Source: Ruminococcaceae bacterium UBA7080 (GTDB lineage Bacteria > Bacillota > Clostridia > Oscillospirales > Acutalibacteraceae). Taken from it: a stretch of DNA of 42,367 bases. Of this stretch, positions 1-8,664 are shown one piece after another; position 1 is the stretch's first letter; every line of letters begins with the position of its first letter. The notes under the pieces are model-generated. The model made no database searches and was not told where the DNA came from. It saw nothing but the letters and a program-made list of their open reading frames with translations. Position numbers and translations under genes: made by a program. The stretch covers positions 1 through 42,367 of the forward strand of contig DKZG01000030.1 in NCBI GenBank assembly GCA_002493595.1. The letters are read 5' to 3'.

Positions 1-23
1 CTAACCAGCTGAACTACCGGGCC
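1..23 (-). tRNA. tRNA, 5' part only (cut by window edge)
   Basis: The reverse complement reads GGCCCGGTAGTTCAGCTGG and then TTAG, the acceptor and D-arm half of a bacterial tRNA. The anticodon lies outside the window, so the identity cannot be read; the start resembles tRNA-Asp. Confidence 0.8.
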
Positions 24-156
24 ACATCTGCGAAATGTATTATATATTAACTTTTGCCTCTTGTCAAGAAGTTTATTGAATTTTAGTTTGTATCTTGCAA
101 GTTTATAGCTGTTGATATATAATAATCACATAATATGCGATGGTGGGAAGAAGTAT

Positions 157-1455
157 ATGAGGTTGACAAACGGTGCAGGTGAAAGTACGCACAAATTTAT
201 GATTGACGGTATTCGGTATGTTTGTGAGAATTTTAAGGAGCGTGCTCCGGGCACACACAATGAAAGAAAAGCACAAAAATTTTTAAAGAGCCAGCTTGAG
301 CAATGGTCTGACAAGGTTGAGATGGAGGATTTTGAGCTTCACCCTGCAGCCTTTATGGGGTGGATTATACCGGCAGGTATCATAGGTATTATATCTGTAA
401 TATTTTACTGGCTTACATATAAAGGTGTTGTAGATAACTGTGCTTTGGCAGTTGCGGCAGTGCTTTTAACGTGGTTTGCATTTTCTTGTTTGGTAGTGGA
501 ATTTCTTATGTACCGCGAGTATGTGGATTTTTTATTCCCGAAAAAAACATCAAGAAATGTTATGGCGAGAAGAAAGCCGACAGGAGAGGTTAAGAGAAGG
601 ATTGTTTTTTGCGGGCATACCGATGCAGCAAATGAATGGACTTATTCCCTTCATGGAGGGCTTAAATCGCTTGCACCCGTTATGGGCGGCTCAATCGGCG
701 GCCTTATCGGCATTTGTGTTTTTAATATAATATGGCTGATTTATGATCTTGCAGGAGGAAGCTATGAACCGAAGTTCTGGCTTGTAATGAGTATTATTCA
801 GCTGATTTTAATTCCGTTTTTTATTGCTGTTTTATTTTTTATTAATTGGAAGGTTATTGTTGACGGTGCAAATGATAATTTGAGTGCGGATTTTATTTCC
901 ATGGGTGTGCTCAAGGAAATGGCAGATAACGGCAAGCGATATGAAAACACAGAGGTGTGCTGTCTTTTGACCGGTTCTGAGGAAGCAGGATTGCGCGGTG
1001 CAATTGCTTATGCCAAGCGTCATCAGGACGAACTTAAGGAAGTTGAGACTGTTGTTATTGCAATGGATACCATGCGTGAGGTTGATCAGCTTCAGATTTA
1101 TACGCAGGGCTGTACAGGTACGCAAAAGAATTCAAATGCAGTTGGCGAGCTTCTTTATGAGGCCGGAGTTAACTGCGGCATTGAAATGAAGGAAACAGAT
1201 GTTTATCCCGGTGCTGTTGATGCTGAGGGATTTTCGCGTTACGGTATTGAGGCTGCGGGCTTCTGCGGTGTTAATCACGATCCTAAAACCTATTATCATA
1301 CTCGCCTTGATACTCCTGATAATATAAGTGAGGATTGTATTAGGCTTTCTCTTGATATTTGCCTTGAGGCAGCAGAGCTTTATGATACGAGAAAGGGTAT
1401 AGACTCTTTCCGAGAGGAAGGAAGAAAACGCTTTAAAAAGGGCTATAATAAGTAA
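157..1455 (+). CDS. M28-family zinc aminopeptidase with membrane segments
   Basis: Predicted metallopeptidase of clan MH, 432 aa. All five di-zinc ligand motifs are visible in order: FCGHTDAA, GANDNLSAD, GSEEAGLRG, AMDT and YHTRLDTPD. Between the N-terminal region and the catalytic core there are four hydrophobic stretches (starting near residues 65, 95, 180 and 205), so it is probably membrane-attached, unlike secreted M28 enzymes. I chose the ATG at 157 because GGTGGGAAG sits just upstream; a TTG at 112 would add 15 residues with no ribosome site. The substrate is not evident. It stands alone and ends at a terminator. Confidence 0.85.
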   Translation: MRLTNGAGESTHKFMIDGIRYVCENFKERAPGTHNERKAQKFLKSQLEQWSDKVEMEDFELHPAAFMGWIIPAGIIGIISVIFYWLTYKGVVDNCALAVAAVLLTWFAFSCLVVEFLMYREYVDFLFPKKTSRNVMARRKPTGEVKRRIVFCGHTDAANEWTYSLHGGLKSLAPVMGGSIGGLIGICVFNIIWLIYDLAGGSYEPKFWLVMSIIQLILIPFFIAVLFFINWKVIVDGANDNLSADFISMGVLKEMADNGKRYENTEVCCLLTGSEEAGLRGAIAYAKRHQDELKEVETVVIAMDTMREVDQLQIYTQGCTGTQKNSNAVGELLYEAGVNCGIEMKETDVYPGAVDAEGFSRYGIEAAGFCGVNHDPKTYYHTRLDTPDNISEDCIRLSLDICLEAAELYDTRKGIDSFREEGRKRFKKGYNK

Positions 1456-1462
1456 AAGAAAG

Positions 1463-1500
1463 CGAGTCTTTATCATAGCATAAAAGACTCGTTTCTTTTA
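1463..1500 (+). terminator. Rho-independent terminator
   Basis: CGAGTCTTT pairs with AAAGACTCG (1463-1471 with 1483-1491), flanked by A-rich and TTTCTTTT tracts, right after the M28 stop. Confidence 0.85.
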
Positions 1501-1515
1501 AATGACAGGTATATT

Positions 1516-2277
1516 ATGAAAGATTTACACATTCACATTGAGCGGGGACCTTATACTGTTGAATGGGCAGAGCGTTTTATTGATAAGGCTGTTTTCATGG
1601 GACTTGATGAAATCTGTCTTCTGGAGCACAGTATCCGCTTTAAGGAATTTCATCCTGCTTTTAAAGAGGCAAGAGAGTACAGCTCGTATCAGCAAAAATG
1701 GTTTGATGAGAAGGCAAAAACCGCACATACACTTGATGAATTTAAAGGTCTTGCAGAAAGGATCAGGCAAAAAAACTATCCGCTGAAGGTATCATTTGCA
1801 CTGGAAATATGTTATTTTGAACAGCATAATGATTTTATAAAAGGTTTAACTTCGGACGGTTTTTTTGATTATCTGCTTGGTTCTGTTCACTGGATTGATA
1901 ACTGGACTTTTAATCAAAGAAAATATCAGTGGCTCACACGAGATATAAACTATATTTATAAACGTTATTTTGAACTTGAAAATGCACTTGTTGAAAGCGA
2001 TATTTTTGATATAATTGCACATCCTGATTTAATTACGTGTCATAATCTTTATCCTGATTATGATTTGACAGATACTTACAGAAATCTTTGTGCTAATATA
2101 AAGGCACATAATATGCTGCTTGAGCTGAATACGTCAAAGGGCTTTGGGATAAATAAATCGTTTTTTGATATAGCAAACGCTTTGAATGTACGATTTTCCA
2201 CCGGCTCGGATGCACATCGGCCGGAAGATGTCGGTAGGGGGATTGAACAGCTTAACAAGTATCGTAAACTTGCTTGA
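1516..2277 (+). CDS. PHP-domain phosphoesterase, histidinol-phosphatase-like
   Basis: 253 aa, a complete PHP (polymerase and histidinol phosphatase) domain. Metal-binding motifs are seen in order: DLHIHIE at the N-terminus, LLEHS near residue 36, ALEICYFE near 95, GSVHWID near 120, IIAHPDL near 168 and STGSDAH near 232. This set fits the HisK-type histidinol-phosphatase family, but no his genes lie nearby, so the substrate is open. The ribosome site is weak (ACAGGT). A terminator follows. Confidence 0.85.
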   Translation: MKDLHIHIERGPYTVEWAERFIDKAVFMGLDEICLLEHSIRFKEFHPAFKEAREYSSYQQKWFDEKAKTAHTLDEFKGLAERIRQKNYPLKVSFALEICYFEQHNDFIKGLTSDGFFDYLLGSVHWIDNWTFNQRKYQWLTRDINYIYKRYFELENALVESDIFDIIAHPDLITCHNLYPDYDLTDTYRNLCANIKAHNMLLELNTSKGFGINKSFFDIANALNVRFSTGSDAHRPEDVGRGIEQLNKYRKLA

Positions 2278-2356
2278 AAGCAGATCAGAAAAAAGTCTGA
2301 AAAGGATGAATTTCAGAGAATGCGCCGTTAACAGAGTCAGCTATATGACAGCTTGC

Positions 2357-2392
2357 CTTGACTTGTTTTTTGTCAAGAATTTTTTATTTTTA
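2357..2392 (+). terminator. Rho-independent terminator
   Basis: CTTGAC (2357-2362) and GTCAAG (2372-2377) form a short stem followed by AATTTTTTATTTTT. It lies 80 bases after the PHP gene; the stretch between holds no other recognisable feature. Confidence 0.65.
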
Positions 2393-2410
2393 TTTGACTT
2401 TCATCTCGTG

Positions 2411-2941
2411 CTATAAGCCATAAGTCGAGTTAATAGGGTCTTTAAAAAGGGGAATCAGAGGCGGTATGAACGTGAATATAAAAAAGATTGCAGAAAGTGC
2501 GATGAATGCAGCAATGCTTATTGTGTCAGCTGTTTTGCCACCGAATTTCTGTGTTTTAATTAGGTAACTGTCAGTTAAAAATGCAATCCCCACTCCGATA
2601 AAAAAGGATAGTATGTTGAGAATTTCAATCGATTTTCCGGATAATCCGGTATATGTATAATAAAAAATCACGATGGAAGCCATACCGGTCAGCGAACCTA
2701 TGAATTTACCGGTTAAAAAACCGTTTGGTTTATTTATCAGGCTGTATTCTATGACTGTCCATAGCAGATAAGGAAAAAATAAAAGTTTAAGATGTTCCCA
2801 TATACTTTCATTTATCGGAAAGAGAACAGCAATCACTCTGCTGAATCCGCTCCATTCAAATACAAAATGGCTGATGCTGCCGATAATGCTTACAAAAACA
2901 AATCCGATTATGCTTAATTTAAAAAGTTTATTTTTTTGCAT
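2411..2941 (-). CDS. DUF6512-like integral membrane protein
   Basis: 176 aa, mostly hydrophobic, with about five membrane-spanning segments. The FPINESIWEHLKL stretch after the first helix pair and the overall length match my memory of the DUF6512 family of Firmicutes membrane proteins; function unknown. The ATG at 2941 has GGTGG seven bases upstream. A TATAAT on the minus strand at about 2954-2961 could drive it with a very short leader. It is divergent from the esterase gene, sharing only about 40 bases between start codons. Confidence 0.7.
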   Translation of the reverse strand: MQKNKLFKLSIIGFVFVSIIGSISHFVFEWSGFSRVIAVLFPINESIWEHLKLLFFPYLLWTVIEYSLINKPNGFLTGKFIGSLTGMASIVIFYYTYTGLSGKSIEILNILSFFIGVGIAFLTDSYLIKTQKFGGKTADTISIAAFIALSAIFFIFTFIPPLIPLFKDPINSTYGL

Positions 2942-2983
2942 ATTACCACCAAAACATTATATGATTTAAGGAGGCTGAATATA

Positions 2984-3880
2984 ATGGATATTTTTAAACC
3001 GCTGCTGAAGATGATATGGAAATTAACAGAAAAAAATGATAATCGGCGTATTTTTGCACAGAAATCACCTGACGGCGTAGTGAATATTACTGATATTCCT
3101 TACATAAATGATCTTAATAAATATCATCTTCTTGATATTCACTATCCGGAAAATACAAAAAAACGTCTTCCGCTTATTATTGATATTCACGGCGGCGGAT
3201 GGTGGTATGGCACAAAAGAGATTAACAGGCACTATTCCATGGAACTGGCCAAGAGGGGCTTCGCCGTGGCCAATATTAATTACCGTCTTGTGGACAGAGT
3301 TACGATTATTGATCAGCTTGCAGATATCTTTGATTGTCTGAAGTGGCTTGATGATAATAGTGACAGTTATCCTATTGACAGAAATAATGTTTTTATTACA
3401 GGTGACAGTGCAGGTGGTCAGTTGTGCTGCCTGACAGCGCAGATCAATGCAGACAGTGAATTAAGAAAAAGGTTATTTCTTACTGAAAATAAATTTGTAT
3501 TTAAGGCTGCCTGTGCTACATCCCCCGCAATTGATTTAATTTCACCGAATATAATGATGAATGTTAATCTTACTTCCTTGCTGGGTACTGCCAATCACAA
3601 ATCATCTCCGTATTACAGTCTTATGCGGTTTGAAAATGTGGCAACAAGCGTATTGCCGCCGTTTTATATTGTTACATCAAGCGGGGATTTTATCAGAAAA
3701 CAGTCCTATAAACTGCGCAGTATTCTTAATGCTCTGGGAGTTGAAACGCAGTTTCACGATTATGGCGAAAAATATAACGGTAGGTATCTTAACCATGTAT
3801 TCAGTGTTCTGGAGCCTCATATTCCTCCTGCACAAAGAAACATTGATGCTGTTGCAGCATTTTTTAAATCGTATATTTAA
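2984..3880 (+). CDS. Alpha/beta hydrolase, HSL/esterase type
   Basis: 298 aa. The HGGGWWYG oxyanion-hole motif near residue 70 and the nucleophile elbow GDSAGGQ near residue 142 mark the hormone-sensitive-lipase branch of alpha/beta hydrolases. The acid is probably in SSGDF and the histidine in NHVFS near the end. No signal peptide. The start at 2984 is set by a perfect AAGGAGG 8 bases upstream; the open frame extends further upstream without a ribosome site. Probably a carboxylesterase acting on small acyl esters. Confidence 0.85.
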   Translation: MDIFKPLLKMIWKLTEKNDNRRIFAQKSPDGVVNITDIPYINDLNKYHLLDIHYPENTKKRLPLIIDIHGGGWWYGTKEINRHYSMELAKRGFAVANINYRLVDRVTIIDQLADIFDCLKWLDDNSDSYPIDRNNVFITGDSAGGQLCCLTAQINADSELRKRLFLTENKFVFKAACATSPAIDLISPNIMMNVNLTSLLGTANHKSSPYYSLMRFENVATSVLPPFYIVTSSGDFIRKQSYKLRSILNALGVETQFHDYGEKYNGRYLNHVFSVLEPHIPPAQRNIDAVAAFFKSYI

Positions 3881-3982
3881 GCCGATTGAATCCGAATAGG
3901 ATGGAAAAGGCAGATAATAATAACTAGTTGTTTAATGTGTTTTATACCTGCTTGTTTTTTTATTATCATATTAAATCTGCTA

Positions 3983-4011
3983 TTGACATTTTAAAAATCT
4001 TGTGTTAAAGT
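3983..4011 (+). promoter_or_regulatory. Promoter for tRNA-Ser
   Basis: TTGACA at 3983-3988, 17-base spacer, TAAAGT at 4006-4011, about 55 bases ahead of the tRNA. Confidence 0.7.
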
Positions 4012-4065
4012 ATTAGTCGCACAAGATGTGCAGATGAATACTTGACAGGTTTAACCCGTCAGCTT

Positions 4066-4156
4066 GCAGAAGTACTCAAGTTGGTGACGAGGCGCCCCTG
4101 CTAAGGGCGTAGGTCGGGCAACCGGCGCGAGAGTTCGAGTCTCTCCTTCTGCGCCA
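4066..4156 (+). tRNA. tRNA-Ser (anticodon GCT), CCA encoded
   Basis: Acceptor GCAGAAG (4066-4072) pairs with CTTCTGC (4146-4152), then discriminator G and CCA. The anticodon loop CTGCTAA carries GCT, reading AGC/AGU. The long variable arm GTAGGTCGGGCAACCGGC and the T-arm GAGAGTTCGAGTCTCTC are as expected for serine tRNA. Confidence 0.95.
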
Positions 4157-4160
4157 AAAG

Positions 4161-4205
4161 AAAAACCCTATGTAGAATCGTTCTATATAGGGTTTTTCTT
4201 GTTTT
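4161..4205 (+). terminator. Rho-independent terminator after tRNA-Ser
   Basis: A 17-base arm (4161-4177) beginning AAAAACCCTAT pairs with 4181-4197 ending ATAGGGTTTTT, followed by CTTGTTTTT. The 200 bases from here to recD2 show no gene. Confidence 0.9.
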
Positions 4206-4403
4206 TCAGACCTTTGTAAACCTATTCGGTTTTATGCGGTAGGTAACAGGTAGGTATCAAATATTTTGTATAAAAAAGAGTAATGATTCATTACGTTCAA
4301 AAGGCAGGATGATTATGTATCCTGTTTTTTATTTATTTTACTTTTTATGTGAATTTATTTGTGAATTTATTTTATGTGTATTTATCATTTTGGCATTTTG
4401 TGC

Positions 4404-4409
4404 TATAAT
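4404..4409 (+). promoter_or_regulatory. Extended -10 element for recD2
   Basis: TGCTATAAT gives a TG-type extended -10. The -35 is poor (TTTATC at 4381-4386, 17-base spacer). Transcription would start near 4416, leaving a leader of only about 11 bases. Confidence 0.55.
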
Positions 4410-4426
4410 GATAGTTGGTGAAAAAT

Positions 4427-6655
4427 ATGTCGCAAGAGCTTGAAAATTTAACAGGCACAATTGAAGAAATAACTTATCAGAATGAATCAACGGGTTTTGC
4501 AGTTGTTGAGATTAATGCAGGTGATGAATATGTTACTGTTGTAGGTGTTCTGACAGGAGTTGTAATAGGTGAGGAAGCTGTATTTCAAGGTGAATGGGTA
4601 ATGCATCCCTCTTTCGGAAGGCAGTTTAAAGCAGTGCGTATGCAGCGTACTCTGCCGGTTGATGCTTCAGGTATGCTGCGTTTTTTGGCAGGCGGAATTG
4701 TTAAAGGTGTACGTGAGGCAACTGCTGTTAAGATTGTTGAAAAATTCGGTGCTGACAGTTTTCGTGTGATTGAAAATGAACCTGAAAGGTTATCTGAAAT
4801 TAAAGGTATAAGCACATCCCGGGCAAAAAAAATAAGTCAGGATTTTAAAATGCAGTTTGCTGCCCGTGATGTGATGAACGGACTCGCTGAATTAGGACTT
4901 AATCAGCAGGAGGCCTTTCAGGCTTATAATCTGTATAAGGCTTATGCGCTTGATATAATAAAAGAAAATCCTTATGCCTTTGTGGGAGAAAATACAGGTT
5001 TTACTTTTGAAAGAGCAGATGAAATTGCTTTTTCCATGCAGGAGGCCCCTCCTTTTGATTATCGTAATCAAGCCGGAGTGGTTTATGTGGTTAGATATAA
5101 TCTTAATAACGGTCATACTTGTGTGCCGAGAAGCAGCCTTATCAAACCTGCAATGTCGCTGCTTGACTGCAGTGAAGATGAGGTCGAAATTGCAATTGAT
5201 AATGCTGTGGATGCCAAGCAGCTTGTGCAGGAAAATATTGACGGAAAGGATTTTTTGTTCCTGCCTGAAATCTATAGAGCGGAATCATCCATTGCACAGC
5301 GTATTCGTGTAATGATGAATTTTCCGCCTCGTCAAAATGAAGTTTCATCGGCAGAAATATTTGCATTTGAGCAGGCAAATCAAATTACATTTGATGAAAA
5401 ACAGCGCAAAGCTATTGAAATTGCAGTAAATAAGGGAATGCTTATTCTTACCGGTGGACCCGGTACAGGTAAAACAACAACAGTAAAGGGCATTATAAGT
5501 CTTATGAAAAACAGAGGACTTGATGTTGCTCTTACTGCTCCGACCGGTCGTGCAGCAAAGCGCATGAGTGAACTGACAGGCTATGAAGCTAAAACAATAC
5601 ATCGGCTTCTCGAGGTGGAATGTCGTGACGGGGCGAGCGAACCTGTATTTTGCCATAATCTTAAAAATCCGCTTGAATGTGATGCTGTTATTGTTGATGA
5701 GCTTTCTATGGTAGATGTAACAGTGTTTTCGGCACTTCTTGATGCGCTGCCGCTTTCCTGCAGGCTTATTATGGTGGGTGACAAAGACCAGCTTCCGCCT
5801 GTAGGTTCGGGAAATGTGCTTGCCGATTTAATAAAGAGCGGATTAATCGGTGTTGTCAGCCTTGACAAAATCTTCCGTCAGGCTATGGAGAGTATGATTG
5901 TCTCAAACGCGCATCGAGTCGTTGCAGGTGAAATGCCGCTTCTGGATAACAGCGATATCAACTCGGATTTCTTTTTGCTCAATGAAAATTCCGGATATCA
6001 TGCGGCAAAAAAAATCGTTAACCTTGTTACAAAGCGAATACCGGCAGGCTATGGATTTGACAGTGCAGCAGATATTCAGGTGCTTTGCCCAAGCCGCAAG
6101 GGTGAGACGGGAACGGAAAATATAAATGCCATGCTTCAGGAAGTTTTTAATCCGCCGTCACGTGAAAAGGCGGAAATCAGAAACCGCGGATATATTCTTC
6201 GTGAGGGTGATAAGGTTATGCAGATTAAAAACAATTATGATTTGCCGTGGTTTAAGGATAGTGAAAGCGGTACGGGTGTTTTTAACGGAGATATCGGAAT
6301 TCTTACAAGAATTGACAGGGCTAACGATATTATCAATGTTCGTTTTGATGACAAAGAGGCGATGTACAGCTTTGAGAATGCCAAGGAAATAGAACTCGCC
6401 TATGCAATGACGGTTCACAAAAGTCAAGGCAGTGAGTTTGAAGCGGTTGTTCTTCCTACTATTCACACGCCGCCGAAGTTAGCATACAGAAATCTGTTTT
6501 ACACTGCGCTTACGCGAGCAAAAAGTCTTTTGGTGATTGTAGGAAATGAACGTTCAATACGTCTAATGGTGGAGAATGATAAAAAAAACAGACGCTACAG
6601 TGCGCTGGTTCATTTTTTATTTAAAGAGGACAATGATTTTTTTGGCGATTTATAA
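4427..6655 (+). CDS. recD2: RecD2-type SF1B DNA helicase
   Basis: 742 aa, the standard RecD2 length for organisms using it without RecBC. An N-terminal OB-like segment (LTGTIEEITYQNESTGFA) is followed by helix-hairpin-helix repeats (about residues 85-200). The helicase core has Walker A GGPGTGKTTT near 345, TAPTGRAAKRM, Walker B VDELSMVD, GDKDQLPPVG and motif VI YTALTRAKSLLVIVG. AMTVHKSQGSEF marks the SH3-containing 2B region. It acts as a 5'-3' helicase in DNA repair and replication-fork processing. ATG 4427 preceded by GGTGA is preferred over the TTG at 4415 and the GTG at 4418. Confidence 0.95.
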   Translation: MSQELENLTGTIEEITYQNESTGFAVVEINAGDEYVTVVGVLTGVVIGEEAVFQGEWVMHPSFGRQFKAVRMQRTLPVDASGMLRFLAGGIVKGVREATAVKIVEKFGADSFRVIENEPERLSEIKGISTSRAKKISQDFKMQFAARDVMNGLAELGLNQQEAFQAYNLYKAYALDIIKENPYAFVGENTGFTFERADEIAFSMQEAPPFDYRNQAGVVYVVRYNLNNGHTCVPRSSLIKPAMSLLDCSEDEVEIAIDNAVDAKQLVQENIDGKDFLFLPEIYRAESSIAQRIRVMMNFPPRQNEVSSAEIFAFEQANQITFDEKQRKAIEIAVNKGMLILTGGPGTGKTTTVKGIISLMKNRGLDVALTAPTGRAAKRMSELTGYEAKTIHRLLEVECRDGASEPVFCHNLKNPLECDAVIVDELSMVDVTVFSALLDALPLSCRLIMVGDKDQLPPVGSGNVLADLIKSGLIGVVSLDKIFRQAMESMIVSNAHRVVAGEMPLLDNSDINSDFFLLNENSGYHAAKKIVNLVTKRIPAGYGFDSAADIQVLCPSRKGETGTENINAMLQEVFNPPSREKAEIRNRGYILREGDKVMQIKNNYDLPWFKDSESGTGVFNGDIGILTRIDRANDIINVRFDDKEAMYSFENAKEIELAYAMTVHKSQGSEFEAVVLPTIHTPPKLAYRNLFYTALTRAKSLLVIVGNERSIRLMVENDKKNRRYSALVHFLFKEDNDFFGDL

Positions 6656-6676
6656 CTGATGTTTACATCTTATTTC

Positions 6677-6705
6677 TTGACATTGCATCGGTTTTAAAGT
6701 AACAT
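6677..6705 (+). promoter_or_regulatory. Promoter for mreB-like gene
   Basis: TTGACA (6677-6682), 17-base spacer, TAACAT (6700-6705); the start codon is 30 bases further on. Confidence 0.65.
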
Positions 6706-6734
6706 ATTTTTATATTTAATTTAGGGATGTTTTT

Positions 6735-7763
6735 ATGTTCGGTTATGATTTAGGAATTGATTTGGGCACACGCGGTGTGGTAATATCTGCTGTGGGCAAG
6801 GGTGTTGTTTTGGATGAACCTTCTTATGTTGCCTATGATACGGAAAGTGAAAAAATACTGTATGCCGGCAAAAGGGCATATTATCTTCAGGGGCGTGAAC
6901 CGGCAGGTGTCAGTGTAATTCAGCCTATTGTTGAAGGTACAGTAAGCAACTATTCTCTTGCGTGCCAAATGGTTCGCTATTTTATGAATAAGGTGCTAAA
7001 AAAAACAATATTTAAGCCGAGAGTCGTTGCATCTGTTCCGTCATTAAGCACGGATGTTGAAAAAAGAACTCTTATTTCCGTTCTTATTACAGCCGGTGCA
7101 AGATCGGTTTGTCTTGTTGAGGAACCTTTGTGTGCCGCTTTTGGTGCAGGTGTTGATCCTTTAAGCCCAAATGGTGTTTTTGTCATGAATATCGGAGCCG
7201 GTACCACCGATATGGCGGTTATCAGTCAAGGTTCTCTGAGCCAAATTGAGACGATTAAAACAGCCGGTGACTCTTTTGATGACGCTATTATTAAATATCT
7301 GCGTGACAGCTATGGCCTTCTTGTGGGAATAAGAAGTGCCGAGGAAATCAAAATAAATGCAGGCTGTGCAATACCGCGTGTAACGGATATAACTGTTCAG
7401 GCAAAGGGCAGGAGTATGCTGACCGGTTTACCTATGGTAAAGGAAATTACCGGCAATGAAATATGCAATTGCCTTCAGCCGCAGCTGGAGCGTATAACTG
7501 CTGCAGCAAAAACGCTTTTTGCCAGAACATCACCTCAGCTGGTAGCTGATATAACCAATTCGAATCTGATTCTTACGGGCGCAATGGCGGAAATGTACGG
7601 TCTTGATACACTGATCGGAAAGTCGTTGTCGCTGGATGTAATGATTCCGCCAAGGCCCAATTTGTGTGTGTCAAAAGGCTGCGAAATCGCACTGAGGAAA
7701 ATGCGCATACTTGACAGATACGGTTATTCCTTTAAAACGAAGGAGGAAGTTCGTACAAGGTAA
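6735..7763 (+). CDS. MreB-like actin homologue (rod-shape family)
   Basis: 342 aa, full MreB/Mbl length and fold pattern: phosphate-1 loop DLGIDLGTRG, connecting segments VEEPLCAAFGAGV and GVFVMNIGAGTTDMAVIS (phosphate-2), and adenosine loop LTGAMAEMYGLD. MreB filaments guide side-wall peptidoglycan synthesis under the membrane. It diverges from canonical MreB: the phosphate-2 aspartate (DxGxGT) is Asn here, and it lacks mreC/mreD neighbours. The ECF genes follow at 47 bases without an obvious terminator, so read-through is likely. A cell-shape paralogue is more likely than the only MreB of the cell. Confidence 0.85.
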   Translation: MFGYDLGIDLGTRGVVISAVGKGVVLDEPSYVAYDTESEKILYAGKRAYYLQGREPAGVSVIQPIVEGTVSNYSLACQMVRYFMNKVLKKTIFKPRVVASVPSLSTDVEKRTLISVLITAGARSVCLVEEPLCAAFGAGVDPLSPNGVFVMNIGAGTTDMAVISQGSLSQIETIKTAGDSFDDAIIKYLRDSYGLLVGIRSAEEIKINAGCAIPRVTDITVQAKGRSMLTGLPMVKEITGNEICNCLQPQLERITAAAKTLFARTSPQLVADITNSNLILTGAMAEMYGLDTLIGKSLSLDVMIPPRPNLCVSKGCEIALRKMRILDRYGYSFKTKEEVRTR

Positions 7764-7809
7764 TAAGCGCAATATTTTAATTTAATACGAATTGAAGGGA
7801 GGTAATTTT

Positions 7810-8664
7810 ATGGATGGATTTACAAAGCTTAATCCTAAAACCACTTTCCTTTTTTTTGTTTTTATTATTGTTTTAACACTTGTACTGTTTCATCCTGTTT
7901 ATCTTGCTTTGAGTCTTGTATCGTCGCTGACCTATAAGATTAAACTGAAAGGCAAAGCTGCGCTAAAAAGCTTTTTTAAATTCAATATTCCGCTGATTGT
8001 TTTTGTTGCAGTGTTCAATATGCTTTTTACGCATTATGGCGAAACTTTGTTTTTTACGGTATTGGATATGCGTTTTACCTTTGAAAGTCTTTTTTACGGC
8101 TTTTGCCAGGGTATGCTGTTTTCAAGTGTTATGATGTGGTTTGATTGTTATTGTACGGTTATTACCTCTGAACGCTTTCTTGCAGTATTCGGTAAAATTG
8201 CACCTAATCTCGCATTGCTTTTTTCAATGGTGCTGACATTTATTCCGCGACTTAAGCGAAATGCAGCACAAATAAATGACGCAAGACAGCTTATTAAAAA
8301 CAGCGGTAACCGCCTGAAAAAAAGTGCTGATAATTTTTCAGCCTTGATCACAATGACGCTTGAGGAAAGTATTGAAGTGTCAGATTCAATGAGGGCTCGT
8401 GGCTTTACGCAGGACAGAAGCGTATATTCAAAATATCGATTTGCTTTAAAGGATATAATCATTATGGCGGTATCTGTTTTATTGACAGTATTTATTATAA
8501 TTATGAAAGCATCAGGCAAAATCGATTTCGTTTTTGAACCGGAAATTTATATGAAAGGCTTGTCGTTTATAGCTGTTTTGGCCTATGCTGCCATTTCCTT
8601 TTTTCCGCTTCTAATCGATTTGACGGAGGATATCAGATGGTTATATTTGAAACAAAAAATTTGA
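7810..8664 (+). CDS. ecfT: ECF transporter transmembrane subunit EcfT
   Basis: 284 aa. Hydrophobic N-terminal half with four or five spans, then a charged cytoplasmic region holding the coupling-helix signature SMRARGFTQDR near residue 197, which contacts the ATPases, and two last spans. Start at 7810 follows GGGAGGT; an upstream GTG/ATG-less extension was discarded. It overlaps ecfA by 28 bases, so the two are translationally coupled. With the next two genes it forms a complete ECF vitamin or metal importer module. Confidence 0.9.
   Translation: MDGFTKLNPKTTFLFFVFIIVLTLVLFHPVYLALSLVSSLTYKIKLKGKAALKSFFKFNIPLIVFVAVFNMLFTHYGETLFFTVLDMRFTFESLFYGFCQGMLFSSVMMWFDCYCTVITSERFLAVFGKIAPNLALLFSMVLTFIPRLKRNAAQINDARQLIKNSGNRLKKSADNFSALITMTLEESIEVSDSMRARGFTQDRSVYSKYRFALKDIIIMAVSVLLTVFIIIMKASGKIDFVFEPEIYMKGLSFIAVLAYAAISFFPLLIDLTEDIRWLYLKQKI

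Noticed and set aside
832..1476. Long minus-strand frames opposite the M28 gene (also opposite recD2, leuA, relaxase)
   Set aside because: Composition mirrors the plus-strand gene; no motifs or ribosome sites.
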